NCBI GenBank assembly: GCA_965220265.1
Contig: CBDCPM010000003.1
Coordinates: 1-64,000, forward strand
DNA: 64,000 nt
From: Bin87 sp965220265
GTDB lineage: Bacteria > Chloroflexota > Dehalococcoidia > Lucifugimonadales > UBA3495
Direction: 5' to 3'
In this document: positions 8,638 to 17,499 of the stretch, piece by piece
How positions within the stretch are numbered: position 1 is the stretch's first letter
How the letters are laid out: each line of letters starts with the position of its first letter
Notes under the pieces: model-generated
Database searches by the model: none
What the model was told of the DNA's origin: nothing
The model's input: only the letters and a program-made list of their open reading frames with translations
Position numbers and translations under genes: made by a program

Positions 8638-9085
8638 TATTGAGGCGCGGGGGACACAACCGGCCGGGCTTCGCGCTCCAGCTTTGCGCCTTTCGATATC
8701 CGGGGCGGATTCTGGTGGCGGGGGAGGCCATTCCCCGGAACCTCCTTCGCTTCATTGCCGCACAACAAGGGCGAGGCTCATCAGGCGCTCAAGAACGCAC
8801 TCCGGATCGGACGCCAAGGCGAAATCCGCGACCGCTCGAGCGAGGGCTAACACTACCGCATGGCCGGGCTCAACCTGCTCGCCGCCATCGTGATTTACTG
8901 GAATACCGCCCATCTCGGCGAAGCGATCAGACAGCGGAAACACGCCGGCCTGACGGTCGAGCCCGAGCTCTGGCCCACATCTCACCCCTTAGGTGGGCCC
9001 ACATCCTGCTCGCCGGCGAATACCGGTGGCCAAAGCGCCGATAACGGCCTTAGCGTACGATTCTGCCCCCCATCGGAGTCGATCC
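8638..9085 (+). pseudogene. tnpA: Tn3-family transposase remnant with internal deletion
   Basis: The first part (about 8640-8745) encodes RRGGHNRPGFALQLCAFRYP, the N-terminal DUF4158-type region of Tn3 transposases. It then jumps to the extreme C-terminus: AGLNLLAAIVIYWNTAHL and GEAIRQRKHAGLTVEPEL, out of frame in places. Hundreds of codons between are missing. It ends with the transposon terminal repeat at 9048-9085. The same N-terminal block recurs in the opposite orientation at 27.9 kb beside a resolvase gene, so the two are relics of related Tn3 transposons. Confidence 0.8.
9048..9085 (+). repeat. Tn3-family 38-bp terminal inverted repeat
   Basis: The sequence CCTTAGCGTACGATTCTGCC and the following 18 bases match, with a few differences, the stretch at 28876-28913 after the resolvase gene. 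Read outward it has the Tn3-type form with G-rich centre and ACGCTAAG inner end. Its outer edge touches the degenerate first repeat of the CRISPR array. Confidence 0.75.
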
Positions 9086-9149
9086 GTACCAGTGTCCCGC
9101 GTCAACCATTGGCTACAATTGCCGAGCTGCGCCAGTACGACGACACGAT

Positions 9150-11695
9150 GTTGCGGTTAGCCCCCGATCTCCCATCGGCTACAATACGAAGACGACCTGC
9201 TGCTGACAATCGACGTGTTGCGGTTAGCCCCCGATCTCCCATCGGCTACAATACGGCGGCGCCTGATTCGTGAGCGGTACGCGTTGCGGTTAGCCCCCGA
9301 TCTCCCATCGGCTACAATCACCGTGATCTTCGACAGCAGCAGCTCGTAGTTGCGGTTAGCCCCCGATCTCCCATCGGCTACAATACCGTCCACCCTCGAC
9401 ACTCTCCATGAGTTGTTGCGGTTAGCCCCCGATCTCCCATCGGCTACAATCCACCGGCCCCGTGTGCAGGGTGATCGCTAGTTGCGGTTAGCCCCCGATC
9501 TCCCATCGGCTACAATTCATCCTGGGCGCTGGTGGCGTGGTATTTCGGTTGCGGTTAGCCCCCGATCTCCCATCGGCTACAATGATCCAGCTCTACGACA
9601 GCCTGGCGGTGCTGTTGCGGTTAGCCCCCGATCTCCCATCGGCTACAATCCACCGGCCCCGTGTGCAGGGTGATCGCTAGTTGCGGTTAGCCCCCGATCT
9701 CCCATCGGCTACAATTCATCCTGGGCGCTGGTGGCGTGGTATTTCGGTTGCGGTTAGCCCCCGATCTCCCATCGGCTACAATGATCCAGCTCTACGACAG
9801 CCTGGCGGTGCTGTTGCGGTTAGCCCCCGATCTCCCATCGGCTACAATTCAAAGCACGGTCGTCCGCCATACCCATATTGTTGCGGTTAGCCCCCGATCT
9901 CCCATCGGCTACAATCCGGGTTACTGGTCCTACAACCAGGCCTAGTTGCGGTTAGCCCCCGATCTCCCATCGGCTACAATTGATCCAACAGCGAAGGCAC
10001 AGGGTACGGTGTTGCGGTTAGCCCCCGATCTCCCATCGGCTACAATTGATGGTGAGCGTGCTCCCGCTGACCACGGGTTGCGGTTAGCCCCCGATCTCCC
10101 ATCGGCTACAATATCAACGCGGCTGGCCACGACTGCGGCGGTGTTGCGGTTAGCCCCCGATCTCCCATCGGCTACAATGACTTCGGCCAACTCCCACGCC
10201 CAGCGCCCGTTGCGGTTAGCCCCCGATCTCCCATCGGCTACAATGCGTGGACGGAGCTTGAAAGACGGCCCGCAGTTGCGGTTAGCCCCCGATCTCCCAT
10301 CGGCTACAATGAGCGAGGACAACGGCGCCGGCGACGCGGTGTTGCGGTTAGCCCCCGATCTCCCATCGGCTACAATGGTAGTCAGCGGGGTAATGGCAAA
10401 GTGAGCGTTGCGGTTAGCCCCCGATCTCCCATCGGCTACAATCTAACGGCAATGGCGCGCGCTGGAGCAGCAGTTGCGGTTAGCCCCCGATCTCCCATCG
10501 GCTACAATGCTAGCAGGCTACGGCGTATCCGCGTTGAGGTTGCGGTTAGCCCCCGATCTCCCATCGGCTACAATTTCTTGACTCCGCAGGAGATGGCATC
10601 AGTAGTTGCGGTTAGCCCCCGATCTCCCATCGGCTACAATGCATGTCTCAGCCGATTGGCTAGTTGGCCTGTTGCGGTTAGCCCCCGATCTCCCATCGGC
10701 TACAATCGAATTCGTCGCCGCCGCCTGTGCTATCTAGTTACGGTTAGCCCCCGATCTCCCATCGGCTACAATCGATATCCACCTCGACCGCGCGAGCTTG
10801 TCGTTGCGGTTAGCCCCCGATCTCCCATCGGCTACAATGGAGGCGTCATCGCTGGCGGTCAATGCTCGTTGCGGTTAGCCCCCGATCTCCCATCGGCTAC
10901 AATACCGCGTGCTGGTGATGTCGGCCACGCTCAGTTGCGGTTAGCCCCCGATCTCCCATCGGCTACAATCCCGTTCTGCTTTGCCAGCGCATCGTATTCG
11001 TTGCGGTTAGCCCCCGATCTCCCATCGGCTACAATTGAGCGATAGCGTCAGCAGAAGTGGGAGCAGTTGCGGTTAGCCCCCGATCTCCCATCGGCTACAA
11101 TGGACAGCGACGATGACAACTGGACGAACTTGTTGCGGTTAGCCCCCGATCTCCCATCGGCTACAATCTACGTCCTGGACGTGAGCGGCATCAACTAGTT
11201 GCGGTTAGCCCCCGATCTCCCATCGGCTACAATGAGCCCGATCCGCTCGATGACGTTGCCCTCGTTGCGGTTAGCCCCCGATCTCCCATCGGCTACAATG
11301 AATCGTGTTCACTTACAAGTCCCCCACGAGTTGCGGTTAGCCCCCGATCTCCCATCGGCTACAATGTATTTTGACAGCAGCGTGTGCAGTTCGTGTTGCG
11401 GTTAGCCCCCGATCTCCCATCGGCTACAATTTACGAGCCTTTGGACCAAAGACCAGGATAGTTGCGGTTAGCCCCCGATCTCCCATCGGCTACAATACCG
11501 GCGCCGACGTAACGGCGGGGGCTCTAGTTGCGGTTAGCCCCCGATCTCCCATCGGCTACAATGACGTGCGTTTTCACCGGCTGGCCGGATTAGTTGCGGT
11601 TAGCCCCCGATCTCCCATCGGCTACAATAGCTGGCCGTCGTCACCCACGAAGGCGGTCTGTTGCGGTTAGCCCCCGATCTCCCATCGGCTACAAT
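9150..11695 (+). CRISPR. Type II-C CRISPR array, 39 repeats and 38 spacers
   Basis: A 36-nt repeat beginning GTTGCGGTTAGCCCCC and ending ATCGGCTACAAT occurs 39 times with 29-31 nt spacers. All copies I checked are identical except the one at 10737, which has A for G at position 4. A half-degenerate repeat lies further left at 9084-9119 (only its last 14 bases, CCATTGGCTACAAT, fit), with one more 30-nt spacer between. The decayed end is the side away from cas, so the younger end is probably at 11695. Plus-strand transcription is supported by the GTTG...TACAAT form shared with the Neisseria meningitidis II-C repeat, and by a tracrRNA on the same strand. Spacers 5-7 are repeated as spacers 8-10. 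Confidence 0.97.
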
Positions 11696-11825
11696 CGATC
11701 GCCACCCGTCAAACTTGGAGGTAAGCATAATCGCTAAGTTCGGGCTTGAAAAAAACCGACCGATCAGCGGTCAAAATGACGTCAATCGCTCTGGTTTTCA
11801 CTGCTCGGCGTGCTAGAATACGCCT
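11696..11825 (+). promoter_or_regulatory. Leader-like region between array and tracrRNA, with tracrRNA promoter
   Basis: This stretch follows the last repeat and is more AT-rich than its surroundings (GAAAAAAACC, TCAAAATGACG). It ends in an extended -10 element, TGCTAGAAT at 11811-11819, with a weak -35-like TGGTTT 16 bases upstream. That would start transcription near 11826, just ahead of the anti-repeat. The role as leader for spacer acquisition is inferred from its position at the undegraded end of the array. Confidence 0.5.
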
Positions 11826-11965
11826 TGCCTGATGGCGGTTATAGCCGATGGGAGATCGGGGGTTGCAGGGTGCAGGTCACCCAACCGTTAACAAGCCTAA
11901 GGCATTAGCCTAAAGCACCAAATGCAGGGGGTGGGCCACGGCCTGCCCCTCACAATCTCCACCCG
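11826..11965 (+). ncRNA. tracrRNA
   Basis: Bases 11842-11862 (TAGCCGATGGGAGATCGGGGG) are a perfect 21-nt complement of repeat positions 12-32. A second complementary piece, AACCGTTAAC at 11883-11892, can pair with repeat positions 1-9, leaving one bulged U. Between the two lies a 20-nt insert able to fold as GGGTG/CACCC with loop CAGGT. Downstream come a nexus-like small hairpin (GCC-TAA-GGC at 11895-11903) and a strong GC hairpin (AGGGG...CCCCT, 11936-11960). Location between array and cas2, same strand as the array, and an extended -10 just upstream all fit. The exact 5' and 3' ends are estimates. Confidence 0.85.
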
Positions 11966-11969
11966 AGCC

Positions 11970-12296
11970 TCAAAATAGGGCGTACTGTTGGGGGTTCTTT
12001 CGGGCCGCCTGCCGTGTGGTGCCTCTGAAACTGACAATATTTTCATACTGCTTGTCAGTGAAATACACGATCTGGACGTTGCCCGACGCCGGCAGCGCAG
12101 ATTGAATCCTACGGGTATGAACCTGTGCCTGCTCTTTGCCGGCGCAGAACCGCATATACACCGACAGTTGACACATCTCAAACCCTTGGTCCAACAGGAA
12201 CTTCCGGAAGTCCGAGGCATCCTTGCGCTCCCGTTTCGTCAGCACTGGCAGGTCAAACAGTACCATCATCCACATCAGCCTATAACCCGACAGCAT
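11970..12296 (-). CDS. cas2: CRISPR-associated endoribonuclease/integration subunit Cas2
   Basis: Reads MLSGYRLMWMMVLFDLPVLT, the ferredoxin-like fold first strand with the conserved Asp, then FRKFLLDQGFEMCQLSVYMR and a C-terminal VYFTDKQYENIVSF, all typical of type II Cas2. With this start it has 108 residues, the usual size. Upstream in-frame starts at 12317 (ATG) and 12323 (TTG) would overlap the end of cas1 and cannot be excluded. Cas2 forms the structural core of the Cas1-Cas2 spacer integration complex. It is the last gene of the cas9-cas1-cas2 operon and converges on the tracrRNA. Confidence 0.92.
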   Translation of the reverse strand: MLSGYRLMWMMVLFDLPVLTKRERKDASDFRKFLLDQGFEMCQLSVYMRFCAGKEQAQVHTRRIQSALPASGNVQIVYFTDKQYENIVSFRGTTRQAARKNPQQYALF

Positions 12297-12306
12297 CGGC
12301 CGTTTC

Positions 12307-13206
12307 TCAACGCACATCCGCAATGAGACGGTCAGGGAATACCAGTGACGCCTGCTTGACTTCGAAGGATTGGGCGAGGGATTGAGCCGCTCGCTCCAAG
12401 CATGTTTCCAAAGGCGTAGTCCCCCGGTCAGTGCTCATATCGGTGGCCAACACCCCAACCAGCGTCCGTTTTGCCTCCGAGGTTACTTCGGTGCACCCCG
12501 ACTCGACCAGACGAACGACGGCATAGTCAATGGCGGGGCGGAACGGTTCCATCAGGTCGTCCACCAAGCACATCGCGTCATAGCGATTATGGTGGTGAAC
12601 TCCCAAAGACGGGTGCAGGCCGGCGGCCGTCACAGCGCGTGCCATCGCAGCCCTTAGTACGGTGTAGCCATAGTTGAGCAGCGGGTTCGGCATTTCGCCG
12701 AAACGTTCCCGCTGGAAATCAGTACCGAACAACCGAGGCCAGTACTGCCGTGCCGCCTGAGCCTCCATATTGTCAGGGTCGCCGGACTTTACCCTTCGGG
12801 CCAGGGTATCCAAGCCGCCGTCGGACTTGCCCAACATTTCCAGCACCGACTTTTGCTGCTCTATCTTAGCCTTCACCATCGTTTGCCAAAGACGCTTGCG
12901 CAATGGGAGTGTCGCTTCCAGCTGGCAGCGCATCCGCAATGCCTGAATGTGGTTCCCATCCAGCGGCCAGATCCACGCCACTGGCAGGTAGTTAGCGCCG
13001 CACAACACTACAGCTGCGCCCCGACGGGCCAGCTCCGTCAGCAGGTCGTTGGAGTAGGTCAGTCCCCGGGCATTGCACAGGAGAACGCCGATGTCGTCCA
13101 GAGGTACGCGCCCGTCCTCAGTGCTGCCGGCAGACACCGTCATCAAGCCTCGATAACGCGCCAGATGCCGACCCTCGCTGGCTATCTCGATAACCCGCCC
13201 GATCAT
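12307..13206 (-). CDS. cas1: CRISPR spacer integrase Cas1 (type II)
   Basis: A 299-residue Cas1 of usual length. Metal-binding residues expected for type II Cas1 are present: Glu148 in DNMEAQAARQYW, the His cluster 204-206 in LGVHHHN, and Glu220 in VDDLMEPFRP. The start ATG 13204-13206 overlaps the stop of a small relict frame upstream (ATGA), so its translation may be coupled to that frame. Cas1 with Cas2 cuts and joins new spacers at the leader end of the array. In type II systems Cas9 and tracrRNA also help choose PAM-flanked spacers. Confidence 0.96.
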   Translation of the reverse strand: MIGRVIEIASEGRHLARYRGLMTVSAGSTEDGRVPLDDIGVLLCNARGLTYSNDLLTELARRGAAVVLCGANYLPVAWIWPLDGNHIQALRMRCQLEATLPLRKRLWQTMVKAKIEQQKSVLEMLGKSDGGLDTLARRVKSGDPDNMEAQAARQYWPRLFGTDFQRERFGEMPNPLLNYGYTVLRAAMARAVTAAGLHPSLGVHHHNRYDAMCLVDDLMEPFRPAIDYAVVRLVESGCTEVTSEAKRTLVGVLATDMSTDRGTTPLETCLERAAQSLAQSFEVKQASLVFPDRLIADVR

Positions 13207-13440
13207 CGGCGTCTCAGGTCTAACGAGTGACCAGTCTCATCAATAACATCCTTACGAAAAGCGTGCGTTCTGAGATGGCAAGTAGCGGTTCCATTTTCTA
13301 TCATGCTTTTCCCTGCACTGAAAGCAACATTGGCTTCATTGTAGGGAGCCAGCACGTTGAACGCTCGTACGTCGGCGTTCATTATTCGGCGAACTCTGGC
13401 GGTGTGCTAGTCAGGGCCGGTGCATACCTCCCTGGTTGAC
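13203..13440 (-). pseudogene. Relict C-terminal tail of a second Cas9, still open as a 59-codon frame coupled to cas1
   Basis: Between cas9 and cas1 a minus-strand frame (ATG 13380-13382 to TGA 13203-13205, 59 residues) reads VLAPYNEANVAFS and then LRTHAFRKDVIDETGHSL. The intact Cas9 has VLDDHNEANVADR and LRRLGFRKVSVDEIGRVR in the same order. The DNA over NEANVA is identical for about 19 bases. Similarity continues in frame upstream of the ATG (ARVRRIMNAD against VRVRMMDNNA) until a stop codon, so the ATG is not the ancestral start. This is most simply the leftover 3' end of another cas9 allele, after duplication or replacement of the C-terminal PAM-interacting region. Its TGA overlaps the cas1 ATG, so it may still serve as a translational lead-in. 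Confidence 0.75.
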
Positions 13441-13513
13441 GCGGGACACCAATATCAGCATACGCCGGCGCCGGGAGTCGGATCACGCAAATGATCTGGA
13501 GAAACCCAGTCGA

Positions 13514-16500
13514 TCATGGCTTGAACGGCCCGCGGTCACGCACCCTGCCGATCTCATCCACACTCACTTTGCGGAAGCCCAGTCGGCGGAGTTTCGCAGC
13601 GGAATATACCTCCTCCTTCATACCGACTCTGGTTCCGGTTTCCCTTCTTATCCGCCGATCTTGCCTGATACGGTCGGCAACATTGGCTTCATTGTGGTCG
13701 TCCAGCACAATCCGAGGGCCGCTCGTGGCGTTATTATCCATCATCCTGACCCGGACAATACGGCGATCCGCTCCCTGCCCAAGTGCGCCGATGTCGTCGA
13801 TTTGCAGCCGCATCAGTCGCTTTGCGCCAGGGTGAGGTCGGCAATCCGAGATGTTGAAATCGGTTTGATTGGCATCGAAGGTTGACACCACAACCGTCCG
13901 CCAACTCCCGTCCGGCATCCGCCAAATATCGGCGAATTCGTTGCCGCCCGGCAGGTAGCCCTTGTATGCCTTGCCCGCGTTGTCGGTGATTGGGATAACA
14001 CGTTTCTCAGATGTGATTCGCACTCTCCGCACCCGCTGGCGGCGTCCGTTCATCAGTATGCCTACATTCTCAGCCCGTGCCGCAAAGTCCGCCGGCTTGG
14101 CGCCCACTTCGTCCCATAAAAGCAATAGCGCATCCCGCAACGCCGGGTCAGGGACGGCGCGCAAGCTGTCGCGGCTCTTGAAATCGGACAACTTCTTTCG
14201 CAGCACCACCTTGTGCCGACCGTGATCTGTGGCCTCTCTCAATCCATAGGCCGTGGCCTCGTGCAACTGGCCGGTGGTTTGGCCCTGTACGCCAGTCGTG
14301 CCGTGGTCCGGCTTGTACGATACTACGATGCGGTTCAGAAACGGCTGGACTTGGCTACGATCAAATCCTTCCCACGGCGTAGGAACCAACGCCGCCAGCC
14401 TTTCCGCCGCATCGCGATAATCGGACCCCGCAGCCTGTGCGAACCGCTGCAACAGCCGCTGTGTCGTGTTTGCCACTACGAAAGCATCTATGGCGTGATG
14501 CCTGTGGTCGTCTCGCGTCTTGCGGAGCATTTCGCCGTCATCCGCTGTGCTCAACATTCCTTCAAGGTTCCACCCCCGCCGGAGCAGCGCGGTCATCCGT
14601 CCGGGTATCACACGCACCCTGGACCGCCCGTCGGTTTTCTCATCGTACAGGTAAGCCAGGTAAGTTCGCGCCGTGCGAGACAAATATTGCGTCTCGTTAA
14701 GCTGCCGGTCCAGGAAATCGCGTTGCCCTTCGAACCGTTCCATGGCGTTGGGCTGGAATCGCCAGCGTTTATTCGCCGGGAAGTCGGCCGTGTTGGCGAG
14801 AATCCGGTCGTAATCATAGCCAGGTGGACTGTGTCCGAATGCTTCGTAAGGAGTCTGGTTGCCCTTGACCCGGTTGGCATTGGCCATGCAAACCACCATG
14901 TTCCCCATAGAGTTATCCAGCGTGCGGGAAAACGGCAGAATGTGGTCAACCTCTGTTCTGGCGGACATCACCATCTCAAAAGAAATTGGCTTGCCGGTGT
15001 AGGGGCAAACACGCGACTGAATTGTCCCTTGTTCTGCCCATAGTCGAAGCTTGCGGAGCGCATCGGGCGTAACGTCCGTCTCGGCTGCCCGCAACATTTC
15101 CTCAAAATGCTTGTTGCGCTCCCTGCCTTCCCGTTGCTGCCGCTGGGATTCCAGTTTCTGCTCCCAGTTCAACTTCAGCTCCCGGGCCAGTTCAACGACG
15201 ATTTCCTCCGGCTTCCCGTAAACTTCAATGAGCCGGTTGACCACGCGCCGCAGCTGATTCAAGCCGATGTTCACTGTAGGGTTGGCAATCCGGCCATAGC
15301 GAAGGGGTTCGCCATCGCTTGCCGGGTCTTTCGTGGGGTCAGCGCCCACGGCGTCCCGAGGCAGCGCCTGTCCGTAATAGGGCAGTTCGTCGGCAGCTTC
15401 GGTGTTGCGAAAGTCCGAATGGTGTTGGTATCCGGCATCCTGGACCGCGTCCGAAAATATCCTGCCTTTCTCCAAATGCGGCAGGATTTTACGAATTGCC
15501 TTTTCGCTCAGGTTGCCGTACCCGCTGACCAGTGAAACGTTGCCCATCGCCTCCGCCTGTTCATCGTTCAGCCCCCATTCAGCAACCGCCCACTCCCTGA
15601 CGTCGCCAGGATCCTCCATCGCCAGTAGAAAGTTCACGATTTCGTTGCGCTCGTTCAGAGACCAGTCAAACCATTGCCGGCCGAACATCCCCGGCTTTGC
15701 CAATCTGGCAACCGTCTCGTCGCCCTTTATTGAGCTGCGCCCTCCAGCGGCCAAGTTGAAAACGGCGTTTGACGGCAGCCCCAAGTCCCTGGTGGCCTTG
15801 GCGGGCTTTCTGTCCCTACCCTCGCTCAATTTGACATCTTTGCCGGAACGCAGCCGCTTCATCATGCGTTCTCGCTCCTGCTCGTCCAGCGCCCGCTCCG
15901 GGTCAAGTCCGACAAGAACTCTCAGGTTGTTGACTTCCTGGAGCATCCGAAACTCCTGGAAAATGGGCAGGGCTTTCGCCGCGCGCCTTTCCCCGTTCTC
16001 AAACTCAAACTGGCACCAACCAGGTTCCACAGGCTTCAACGGGCGTTGAAAGAAGATGATTTGTCGCAGCTCGCCCCACTGCTCCGCATCCAGGCTATGG
16101 TGTGGCTCCTGAGATACTCTGATGACTTCAAACTCCGCTTCGTACATCGCCCGGTCGGCGCGTAGTTGGGTATCGGGGCGTGAGCGTACGGGTCGGCCCT
16201 TCTTGTGCCGCCGGGCCAGGAACTCGCCCAAGGTGCGCGCTCCACTCTCATTGATGCGCCGCCGCAATTCATTGATGTCAGCCCGTACCCTGCCGTCTTC
16301 CTTTTCATCATCACCAGTCGCCTTGCGGTTAGACTTGAAACCCCTGCGTTGGTCAAGATGAAAGAGCGCCCGGCCCAGTTCATTGGGCGCTAGTGGTCCG
16401 TCCAGGGCGGCGGCCCTCAGCGCGTAAGGATCCAACTGCTCCAGCTTCTTTCGGGCGTCCCTGTCGGCCGGCATGAGGCCATACTCGATGAGTTTTCGCA

Positions 16501-16738
16501 TCAGGTGGTCCCGCCGGCCCAGGTAACGGTCCCTGCGCCGACGTTGGCCACGCGCCACACGGCGTTCCACCGTATTGGACGTTTTGCTTTGCTCATCGCG
16601 CCCGTCCGGGAAAATGCGGACACCCATATCCAGCACCCCGCATGATTCCCCGCGGTTGTCAATTTTCACCGCCGCCCAACCGATGGAGTTCGTCCCCATA
16701 TCAATGCCGAGGCAGTACCCATTAATATTGGCCGTCAT
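13514..16738 (-). CDS. cas9: Type II-C Cas9 endonuclease
   Basis: A 1074-residue Cas9 in the compact II-C size range. RuvC-I is LGIDMGTNSIGWA (Asp13); an Arg-rich bridge helix lies near residues 58-76 (VERRVARGQRRRRDRY); RuvC-II is EEIVVELAREL (Glu516); the HNH domain has TEVDHILPFSRTLDNS (His599) and MANANRVKGNQTP; RuvC-III is DDHRHHAIDAFVV (His748, Asp751). The C-terminal PAM-interacting part ends in LRRLGFRKVSVDEIGRV. All catalytic residues are present, so cleavage of target DNA guided by crRNA:tracrRNA is expected. The start ATG has GGAGAG six bases upstream. It heads the cas9-cas1-cas2 operon; csn2 and cas4 are absent, as in II-C. Confidence 0.97.
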   Translation of the reverse strand: MTANINGYCLGIDMGTNSIGWAAVKIDNRGESCGVLDMGVRIFPDGRDEQSKTSNTVERRVARGQRRRRDRYLGRRDHLMRKLIEYGLMPADRDARKKLEQLDPYALRAAALDGPLAPNELGRALFHLDQRRGFKSNRKATGDDEKEDGRVRADINELRRRINESGARTLGEFLARRHKKGRPVRSRPDTQLRADRAMYEAEFEVIRVSQEPHHSLDAEQWGELRQIIFFQRPLKPVEPGWCQFEFENGERRAAKALPIFQEFRMLQEVNNLRVLVGLDPERALDEQERERMMKRLRSGKDVKLSEGRDRKPAKATRDLGLPSNAVFNLAAGGRSSIKGDETVARLAKPGMFGRQWFDWSLNERNEIVNFLLAMEDPGDVREWAVAEWGLNDEQAEAMGNVSLVSGYGNLSEKAIRKILPHLEKGRIFSDAVQDAGYQHHSDFRNTEAADELPYYGQALPRDAVGADPTKDPASDGEPLRYGRIANPTVNIGLNQLRRVVNRLIEVYGKPEEIVVELARELKLNWEQKLESQRQQREGRERNKHFEEMLRAAETDVTPDALRKLRLWAEQGTIQSRVCPYTGKPISFEMVMSARTEVDHILPFSRTLDNSMGNMVVCMANANRVKGNQTPYEAFGHSPPGYDYDRILANTADFPANKRWRFQPNAMERFEGQRDFLDRQLNETQYLSRTARTYLAYLYDEKTDGRSRVRVIPGRMTALLRRGWNLEGMLSTADDGEMLRKTRDDHRHHAIDAFVVANTTQRLLQRFAQAAGSDYRDAAERLAALVPTPWEGFDRSQVQPFLNRIVVSYKPDHGTTGVQGQTTGQLHEATAYGLREATDHGRHKVVLRKKLSDFKSRDSLRAVPDPALRDALLLLWDEVGAKPADFAARAENVGILMNGRRQRVRRVRITSEKRVIPITDNAGKAYKGYLPGGNEFADIWRMPDGSWRTVVVSTFDANQTDFNISDCRPHPGAKRLMRLQIDDIGALGQGADRRIVRVRMMDNNATSGPRIVLDDHNEANVADRIRQDRRIRRETGTRVGMKEEVYSAAKLRRLGFRKVSVDEIGRVRDRGPFKP

Positions 16739-16778
16739 CGGTAGCTCTCCAGTCGAATTACAATCGAATTAGGTGAAT

Positions 16779-16806
16779 AATATATTGCGCCTGCCCGAAG
16801 GTACAA
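16779..16806 (-). promoter_or_regulatory. Candidate sigma-70 promoter for cas9 operon
   Basis: On the minus strand TTGTAC (16801-16806) and TATATT (16779-16784) are separated by 16 bases. Transcription would start about 35 bases before the cas9 ATG. The surrounding AT-rich patch contrasts with the GC-rich flanks. Confidence 0.45.
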
Positions 16807-17009
16807 CGAGGACAGTCGACCGGCAGCGCCGGACCGGAACCATTCCATTGACGATGCCCTGCCCATCCCACGGATGGCCACCACCTTCCGGATAGCCCCC
16901 TCGATCGTCAGCGTTCGCTGGCTACGCATACCACCTTTTCGATCGGACCGGTGCCACGGCAATCACGGTCAGCGCTTCACGGACACCTGGTCATGGGTGC
17001 ATTGGCCCT

Positions 17010-17240
17010 TACCGCCAACAGCAACTCTCCACTGTCTCCGGTCTGTCCCAGCAGCCGAATGCCGTGTTTGCGACGGTCGCCGGTCGCCGCGATGAACTCG
17101 TCCGGGATACGGCTGTTATCCTTCTTCGATGAATCTCGATAGCGGTCTCGGATCGTCGCCAGCAATATCTGTTTTGCCATCTTGCTGATGCCTCTTCCCA
17201 CGCGATCGTCTCCCAGACTTTCCGATAACATTTTATTTGA
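17010..17240 (-). pseudogene. Integrase-core-type transposase, N-terminal remnant
   Basis: The minus strand encodes MAKQILLATIRDRYRDSS followed by KKDNSRIPDEFIAATGDRRK and HGIRLLGQT, which I recognise as the N-terminal lead of transposases with a retroviral integrase-like core (ISNCY/IS481-like). The rest of the protein is missing; about 60 recognisable residues remain. It lies upstream of cas9 and just inside an inverted repeat that may be the old element end. Confidence 0.5.
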
Positions 17241-17297
17241 GGTAACCACTTGCGTTGGGTAACGGTTTTGTCGCATTGCCTCAAATCAAATGTTACC
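17225..17297. repeat. Imperfect inverted repeat, probable transposon end
   Basis: GATAACATTTTATTTGAGG at 17225-17243 and the complement of GGTAACATTTGATTTGAGG at 17279-17297 form an imperfect 19-bp inverted repeat around a 35-base spacer. It flanks the 5' side of the transposase remnant. Confidence 0.55.
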
Positions 17298-17499
17298 AAT
17301 ATTCGTGCGTATTAGGCTTCCTACGGATCCAGACGCGAAATGCAAGATAGCCTGCGAGGGTCGTCGCACCTGATTTATATGTCAATCGTGCTGGCGTACT
17401 TCGTCTTATTGATACCTGCGTTGGTTCGTCCAAAGGATCATTATGTGAATCCGCCTACGCGGGGATTCTCCAGGATGCCCAAGGAACGCAGATCCCGCC

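Noticed and set aside
9120..11659. Spacers that target sequences within this window
   Set aside because: By eye no spacer other than the duplicated ones matched another part of the window; a proper search against phage and plasmid sequences was not possible.
9157..11670. Several long frames rich in SPRSPIGYN or LRLAPDLPSAT repeats
   Set aside because: These are translations of the CRISPR repeats, not proteins.
9150..11695. Array transcribed on the minus strand
   Set aside because: The repeat reads GTTG...TACAAT only on the plus strand, and the anti-repeat with nexus and terminal hairpin downstream is also in plus orientation.
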